Shown here: piece by piece, positions 59,601-64,000 of the stretch
Layout of the letters: each line of letters opens with the position of its first letter
Position numbering within the stretch: the stretch's first letter is position 1
From: Isoetes taiwanensis
Lineage: Eukaryota; Streptophyta; Lycopodiopsida; Isoetales; Isoetaceae
NCBI GenBank assembly: GCA_021234155.1
Contig: JAJEKV010000050.1
Span: 5,851,199 to 5,915,198 of the forward strand
Direction of reading: 5' to 3'
Length of the DNA stretch: 64,000 nt
Notes under the pieces: generated by a model
The model's database searches: none
Told to the model about the DNA's origin: nothing
Seen by the model: only the letters and a program-made list of their open reading frames with translations
Translations under genes and position numbers: made by a program

Positions 59601-60465
59601 TTCACAAGAAAAATATATAAACACAGTGATTGACAGATTTAATATGACTGATTGTAACTCAACTAATACACCAGTTGTACCAGGAGTAAAGATATCAAAA
59701 AGGTTATCTCCACAGACAGAAAATGAAAGGATAGAAATGGCAGAAATTCCCTATAGACCTCTGATAGGAAGTTTGTTGTATATAGCAAATAATACAAGAC
59801 CAGATGTTGCTTACATTGTCAATGTTTTGAGCAGATATAATCATGATCCTGGAAAGAGTCATTGGTTGGCAGCAAAAAGAGTCCTGAGATATTTGAAGGG
59901 AACAAAGACAAATGGAATTGTTTTTGACTCAAATGACCTAATCTTGAAAGGGTACTGTGATGCAGACTGGTGTGGGGATCAAGATGAGAGAAAATCGACC
60001 TCTGGTTACTTATTGATGCTTGGAGGAGGACCTGTTAGTTGGAGAAGCAAGAAACAGTCTTCAATTGCCTTATCCACAGCTGAGTCAGAATATGCAGCAA
60101 CCACTCTGGCAGCAAAAGAAATAGTATGGTGCAGAAGATTTCTTGAAGAACTTGGTCTTACTCAAATTGAAGGTACGAAATTATTTTGTGATAATCAAAG
60201 TTGTATAGCTATGACTAAGAATCCTATACTCCATGAAAGAACAAAACATATTGAGATGGAGCTACACTTTATCAGGGATATGGTCAAGAAGTCAATAATA
60301 CAGGTGGAATATATTAGATCTGAGGAACAGCTTGCAGATGTGTTGACAAAGGCTTTGAGCAGTGCAAGATTTCATAAAATAGTTACAGGATTGAATTGTA
60401 GAAACATTTTAAGTTGTGATCTGAAAAAGGGGAATGTGAGAAATGTTGTTCAGTTCACAACTTAA
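56671..60465 (+). CDS. copia Gag C-terminus and Pol polyprotein
   Basis: 1264 residues without a break; the frame opens at GTG, so translation would begin upstream. Two CCHC knuckles (CFHCNQHGHIKINC, residues 89-102; CYNCGGRGHYASTC, 111-124) precede an Arg-Gly-rich stretch. The protease is LLILDSGAEKS (Asp about 197). The integrase has WHERLGHTHFKNI and the zinc CxxC, D/D/E in HTDLCGP, SDRGGEY and NGTAERKN (about 384, 449, 483). The reverse transcriptase has AFLNADLEEEIFM and the active-site YVDD (about 925). RNase H is GYCDADWCGD...STSGY (about 1095) through LADVLTKAL. All key residues are present. The two knuckles in tandem are more usual in animal-type copia than in many plant copia families. 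Confidence 0.97.
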   Translation: MTSSDNIIADLEEHALTYKEQQVLAISRSVTSLGNISIFIRTIARTREEAERMLKTEIEQSKVGDEDETSQILLTKGKTKENKSKIGPCFHCNQHGHIKINCPNLAKEISCYNCGGRGHYASTCSTPKDNARGRGRGGRNFNARGRGRGRGRGAFEANVAEEVKLEEGNSETDDEVRNCRVFAACSDINNDDLLILDSGAEKSIACSSKLLKECQGNKGGHVQVGNGSLQKIEEVGVLELFDLDGKAVNLQNVLCVPSLVRNLISVCQLVDMGFRVIFEQLECKVYEGNKLKFLGKRVGNLFGINPHCLNSINMVTIPDILCWHERLGHTHFKNIEYLINNGLIQSSTRKVADYVCKGCMLGKHCRLPFSRTKERANEILELVHTDLCGPLNITGISGKKYFITFIDDHSRKTKVYCLRSKNLAFEAFKLFAAEVECSTGKKIKCVRSDRGGEYMSGKFRTYCINKGIKRQYTCSYTPQQNGTAERKNKSILNAVRAMLKHSGLPNFLWEEAVKTAVTIQNALPSKVLTGKSPEELWSGKTPNYEKFRAFGCLTYTHIPEEKRLKLDDRSMITYLVGYDEHSKGYRVFDPASRKILVSRDVKFVEKELYRPREINKETMQTEMEKTLTEDEQENEGTTEPASGSAYENDDSDNEVGEEKEKTTENQEFESDHRLPIEIPVEKVKKRKTEAERLKEDLNINIEDYGRENDGKSSRLHKENISEALMVLEDGVPETFEEAVNSLNGDMWKRAMEEEMNAFDRTSTYEVVEMPKNKNIVGNKWIYKLKLNADGSTKYKARLVAQGYSQKQGVDYEETYSPVVKLTSVRMLIAMANAYDLELHHMDVSTAFLNADLEEEIFMKQAPGYEEGENNVWKLKKAVYGLKQAPRQWNKCIDKYLREQGFEALKHDGNVYIFKEEQEYCIVGVYVDDCVMAASSTMILNKCKNILKEKFQMSDLGELRQFLGIEVTRDRKEKRITLSQEKYINTVIDRFNMTDCNSTNTPVVPGVKISKRLSPQTENERIEMAEIPYRPLIGSLLYIANNTRPDVAYIVNVLSRYNHDPGKSHWLAAKRVLRYLKGTKTNGIVFDSNDLILKGYCDADWCGDQDERKSTSGYLLMLGGGPVSWRSKKQSSIALSTAESEYAATTLAAKEIVWCRRFLEELGLTQIEGTKLFCDNQSCIAMTKNPILHERTKHIEMELHFIRDMVKKSIIQVEYIRSEEQLADVLTKALSSARFHKIVTGLNCRNILSCDLKKGNVRNVVQFTT
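60423..60434 (+). other. copia polypurine tract
   Basis: GAAAAAGGGGAA directly before the 3' LTR, within the last codons of the pol frame. Confidence 0.95.
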
Positions 60466-61266
60466 ACATATTTACACATCTGAGTTAAGATGATTACAAT
60501 ATCTAAAGTTGAGCCAGCATACACATGTCAAGACAAAGTGAGAATCTATGGTTACAGTAACTGTGAACATTTGAGCTAAGCAGAGACAGACAGAAGAATG
60601 TTCTGGAGTTATACAATTATCCTGAGTATGGGATATTCATTGAGCTCGTACTCTAACCTAAGGTTTTAATATAGGTTCATTGACCTAATGGTTGAAAAAA
60701 TAATTATAGTTGATTCAATGGTTGGAAAAAGGTTCGAATGAAACCTAAGGAAAATATGGGATATTTCGAAAGGGGAAACTCCTATGAGTATGGAAACAGA
60801 TAAGAGCAAAGAAGCCAGTCGGTTCCGGAAGGATTGGGCGGTTCCAGCACCGTCGGAACTGCCCTAGATAATGAGAACTAGTAGAACTGATGAGTATTAA
60901 GTTTTTGCTTGCTAGCTGCATTGGAACTTCGACGTCAAAGGTGTTTTCTGCTTCAGTGAAATTCGTGTTAAGAAAAGGTATATGAATGACTATTGTGAAT
61001 ACCATTGATTTTTATCTTCAATGGTTACCATTGATTTTATCTTCGATGGTTTAATATAGCTTGAGCTATATCATTGTGAAATTGAATAATGGTGCTAACT
61101 ATTTGCTTGATTGATCTAAGCAATAAAACATTGAATGAGACTGCAATGAGTTATGTGTCACTATGCTGAGAGTGATCTTCAATAAATCATGAGAAATATG
61201 TTAATGATCTAGACATTTATTTATCAGATTGTATTTGCAGATAATATTACCTGATAAGTTCTCACA
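60435..61266 (+). repeat. copia 3' LTR
   Basis: 832 bp, aligned end to end with 55341-56174. Confidence 0.97.
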
Positions 61267-61271
61267 AGAAC

Positions 61272-62559
61272 AGCTTGTTTGGGCTCTTGAAGACCCTTTA
61301 CCTATATAATTTTGCCACAAGGAAACCCTTGCTTTCTTTTTCCAGATTTAACAAGCTTCATAATAGAGATCCATCTGCTATAATAGAGATCCATCTGCTA
61401 CAACAACATGATTGATTGGGCACATACCATCATCATATTTTCGTCTGCTACTACCTTATCTGAAATCTTATCTGGAATGTGTTTGCTTCATTGAAGCTTC
61501 TATCATTGCCTTGAAACCTAGTTTCAAAATATTATCCCAACTGCACATCCGGAGAGGGTTTTTATTGCCATAGCACAGAATGTATGCAGATTTTCGGCTT
61601 CCATATGCAGATCCAGAAAATTTATATGTTTGATAACTAAATCCACATGCCATATTTGAAGCCACTGCCATTCGTCACAATAGAACAAATTGACCATCTG
61701 CCAAGAAAAATTCGGCCATGCCAAGTTAGAACAATTATTTTTGTATCAGATTGTTGTTAGATGAGTTTTTCGGCCAAACCTGATCATAGAAAGATCTTGC
61801 AAGCCAGGATCCGATCTGTCTTGGCTCTTTTAGGGCGGCTGTTCAGGCGCCACAACGACTATCACAATCCCTGTTTCAAATAAATAGCAAGATCTTGTGA
61901 TTGATTTGAAACAAAAAAAATCAAAAGCAACAAGAAAGGTAGAATCTGAGGAAGAGCTACCAGATGCTACGGCCATAGCTGGAGAAAAGTCCAGCGCCAG
62001 CGCCACTACGATTGCTGGAAGCGCCATCGCCATAGCCATGCGGCCATAGCGTCGCGGGAAGTCCGGTGAAGCGCCATCGCCATAGCCATGCGCGAAGGCC
62101 GATCAGGTGTTTCTTCAAAATTATAGTCGCAGAGGCAAAAACTAGGTAAAAGGGGCACAAAAGCACAAAACTTAGGGGAAAATTACAAGGGTTAAATGTG
62201 CCTTTACTCTAAGCCAATAAGATTAAAGGAGAGGGATCAAGATCTCGCGGACGTTGATCTCGGTTGCCTTTAATCTCGACCATTAATTATCAGAGCCAAT
62301 AAAATCATAGGATGTGGATCAAGATCCTTGCCGTTCATCTTTACCGTTGAATAAATGACAAATTACTATGCATGTATAAAAATAAGTTGTTTTTCATCCT
62401 AAGGAAAATATAGCCCCCCTATTAGTATTTTTATTTTATTTTTTTTCCTAGACATTCTAACTCCAACTCTCTATTTAGCTATAATGTACTTGCAATTCAA
62501 ATGTTGCTCGCGGAACGGAATGGCCATGTCGTCATGGGCATTCCCATGCTTACTCTCAA
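61272..62559. other. non-coding flank
   Basis: No recognised gene. It contains a 20-bp duplication (CTGCTATAATAGAGATCCAT, about 61376-61400) and a short GC-rich tandem repeat of GCCATCGCCATAGCCATGCG at about 62021-62095. An open frame through the latter is repeat-driven. Confidence 0.5.
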
Positions 62560-62929
62560 GGGATGAAAATAATCCGCCCCGGTTTTGGTGATTACATCGC
62601 ATGGTATTCCTTTCGTGTTTTTTTTTTTTGCTCAAATCTTTGAGCATGAATATCTCGGTCGATTGAGCTCGTGTTGGTTCGGATGACTTGTATGAGGGTC
62701 GAGAATAAGATGGATTAGAGGAGGTCATCCATGCAAACCAAAAACCACGCCGAAAGTGCCTATGGATTCATTCAGAGGGTAAGAAATTTCCCTCAAAATG
62801 CGTAATTACTGTGTTACTGCATAGTTTGGGCAAATGATTCCATCGGACAGAATTTCTTAATTGGTGATTCCGCTGGAAGGAATACCATGCGAAAGAATCA
62901 TCAAAACTAGGGTACGATTATTTTCACCC
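62560..62929. mobile_element. 370-bp MITE of the giant-MULE family
   Basis: The left end GGGATGAAAATAATCCGCCC-CGGTTTTGGTGATTAC and the inverted right end GGGTGAAAATAATCGTACCC-TAGTTTTGATGATTC match the TIRs of the 12019-42915 element. GATTCCATCGGACAGAAT and GGTGATTCCGCTGG units lie inside near 62835-62880. Flanks ACTCTCAA and ATTTTCAA agree at 6 of 8 bases, with two C/T differences. It encodes nothing and would need transposase in trans. Confidence 0.8.
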
Positions 62930-63520
62930 ATTTTCAATAGTTGAATTCCATCCACAAGGAGTTAAGAATCCCCAATTGCCCTATCCCTTAGGACTTCGAA
63001 GTTTCTTAAGTCATGTAATGGAACCAAATTCCATTTCCCCGCTTTTGATTCACATGGACTGACTCGTGAAGGGAGTTGTTAAATTTCTTGAGTTGTTGAA
63101 TCTCGTGAGTCCAAATTGAGAGCTTCTAACTCAGAATGATTCGAACAAACTAGGAGGAAAGGAAATGAATATGAGAAGGTTATATGCATGTCCAATAATA
63201 CGGCGCCATATATAATACAAGGTAAACTTGTGGGCCATGATATGATCAATCCTTGGTCCTTTGTACTTCTAAAACGATTCTCCGGATAACCCTTGAAACA
63301 TTGTTTATAAAGTCAGGCCTACAAACCCATAGGAAATAAATGCTAGAGGTATAATGGGATCTTGATGTCGTTACACTTGCAATACAAGCAAAGAGCATGG
63401 AAAAGATGATGTGACCCTTCAATTGGTGACATGGCATGCTAAGTAAGCAAGGTCAAGTTTTGACTAGGCCACTAATGAAACGATGTACATCTTTGGTTTT
63501 TCGTGGGGTGACGTTGGCAA
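62930..63520. other. non-coding
   Basis: No gene or repeat recognised. Confidence 0.4.
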
Positions 63521-64000
63521 ATTTGGGTGACATGGCACGTAGGCTCCAACATGCCAAGGTGGCCCAAACATGCCACCTAGGCTCAAATATGCCACCTTGG
63601 CTCTAACACGCCAAGGTGGCTCAACCATGCCACGTGGCATCCAACATGCCAATATGGCTCAAACATGCCATTTAGGATCCAACATGCCAAGGTGGCTCAA
63701 ACATGCCACCTAGGCTCCAATACGCCAGCTGGGCTCCAACATGCCAAGGTGGCTCAACCATGCCACGTGGGCTCCAATGTGCCAAGGTGGCTCAAACACG
63801 CCTAGGTGGCATGTTTGAGCTACCTTGGCATGTTTGGGCCTAGGTGGCATGTTGGAGCCTAAGTGAGCCCCTGCATGGCATGTTTGAGCCTAGGGTGGTA
63901 TGTTTGAGCCACCCAGGTATGTTGGAGCCTAGGTGGCATGCCCGGAGCCCACGTGGCATATTTGAGCCACCTTGGCAAGTTGGAGCATAGGTGGCATGTT
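63521..64000. repeat. minisatellite with an orientation switch
   Basis: Units of about 21 bp (CATGCCAAGGTGGCTCAAA and CATGCCACCTAGGCTCCAA forms) run to about 63800. From there the reverse complement (GGCATGTTTGAGCCTAGG, TTGGAGCCTAGGTGGCATG) continues to the window edge. The array is truncated by the window end. Confidence 0.9.

Larger units (their letters stand above)
55341..61266 (+). mobile_element. young Ty1/copia retrotransposon
   Basis: Two nearly identical LTRs, perfect 5-bp target duplication AGAAC (55336-55340, 61267-61271), tRNA-iMet primer site, polypurine tract and one long pol ORF in copia order (protease, integrase, RT, RNase H). The few LTR differences (about half a dozen in 830 bp) indicate a recent insertion. 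Confidence 0.97.

Noticed and set aside
61830-62166. Ala/Met-rich minus-strand frames (MAMAMALPAIVVALAL)
   Set aside because: Driven by the GCCATCGCCATAGCC tandem repeat; no supporting features.

Overview
The window is nuclear DNA of a plant. Two host genes give this away: a six-exon gene for a pTAC5-like plastid protein (about 9.2-11.9 kb, minus strand) and a decayed callose synthase fragment (about 7.1-8.0 kb). Introns have GT-AG borders, and the LTR elements are primed by the classic plant initiator-Met tRNA site. I cannot name the species. The transposon types lean towards a non-flowering land plant, with low confidence. Almost everything else is transposable elements, many nested.

Layout. 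0-4.3 kb: LINE 3' end, a 930-bp TIR element with a perfect 9-bp target duplication, the end of a DUF7869-type transposon, and a Helitron relic. 5.8-6.9 kb: LINE reverse transcriptase relic. 7.1-11.9 kb: callose synthase pseudogene and the pTAC5-like gene. 12.02-42.92 kb: one giant Mutator-like element (MULE) with about 230-bp TIRs, subterminal repeat arrays and a near-perfect target duplication, lying about 150 bp upstream of the pTAC5-like start codon. It carries a MURA transposase with SWIM finger (plus strand) and a Ulp1/SENP cysteine protease (minus strand). Three other elements have inserted into it: a 13-kb Ty3/gypsy chromovirus (17.6-30.6 kb), an 8.3-kb DUF7869-transposase element (31.2-39.5 kb) sitting in an intron of the Ulp1 gene, and a 0.55-kb foldback element (41.2-41.7 kb). 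46.6-52.5 kb: a rearranged non-autonomous LTR element. 52.5-54.15 kb: a second, truncated DUF7869 element. 55.3-61.3 kb: a young, almost complete Ty1/copia element. 62.6-62.9 kb: a 370-bp MITE of the giant MULE family. 63.5-64 kb: a satellite that reverses orientation.

Two systems stand out. First, the chromovirus carries, between its 5' LTR and gag, an ORF that starts with the exact histone H3 tail (M-ARTKQTARK) and ends in a recognisable H3 histone fold (EIRHFQRS ... LAAMQEAAEA ... FEDSTACTIHAKRVTLM), with a long charged and proline-rich insertion between. It is bracketed by two pairs of 67-bp hairpins. Its integrase ends in a chromodomain, the module that in chromoviruses reads methylated H3 tails. 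Second, the DUF7869 element (TIRs AACA[AC]GATTGC, 4-bp duplication AAAC) encodes, divergently from its transposase, an intron-containing ParB-domain/DNA methyltransferase fusion of bacterial type. At least 12 copies of a 16-bp palindrome (consensus TGTATTCCGGAATACA) sit only in the shared promoter and in the introns of the methyltransferase gene.

A technical signal also deserves attention. Duplicate copies differ again and again by CAG or CTG in one copy against CG or CCG in the other. Many frameshifts in the chromovirus ORFs coincide with this, so they may be consensus errors at methylated CHG sites and not true decay.
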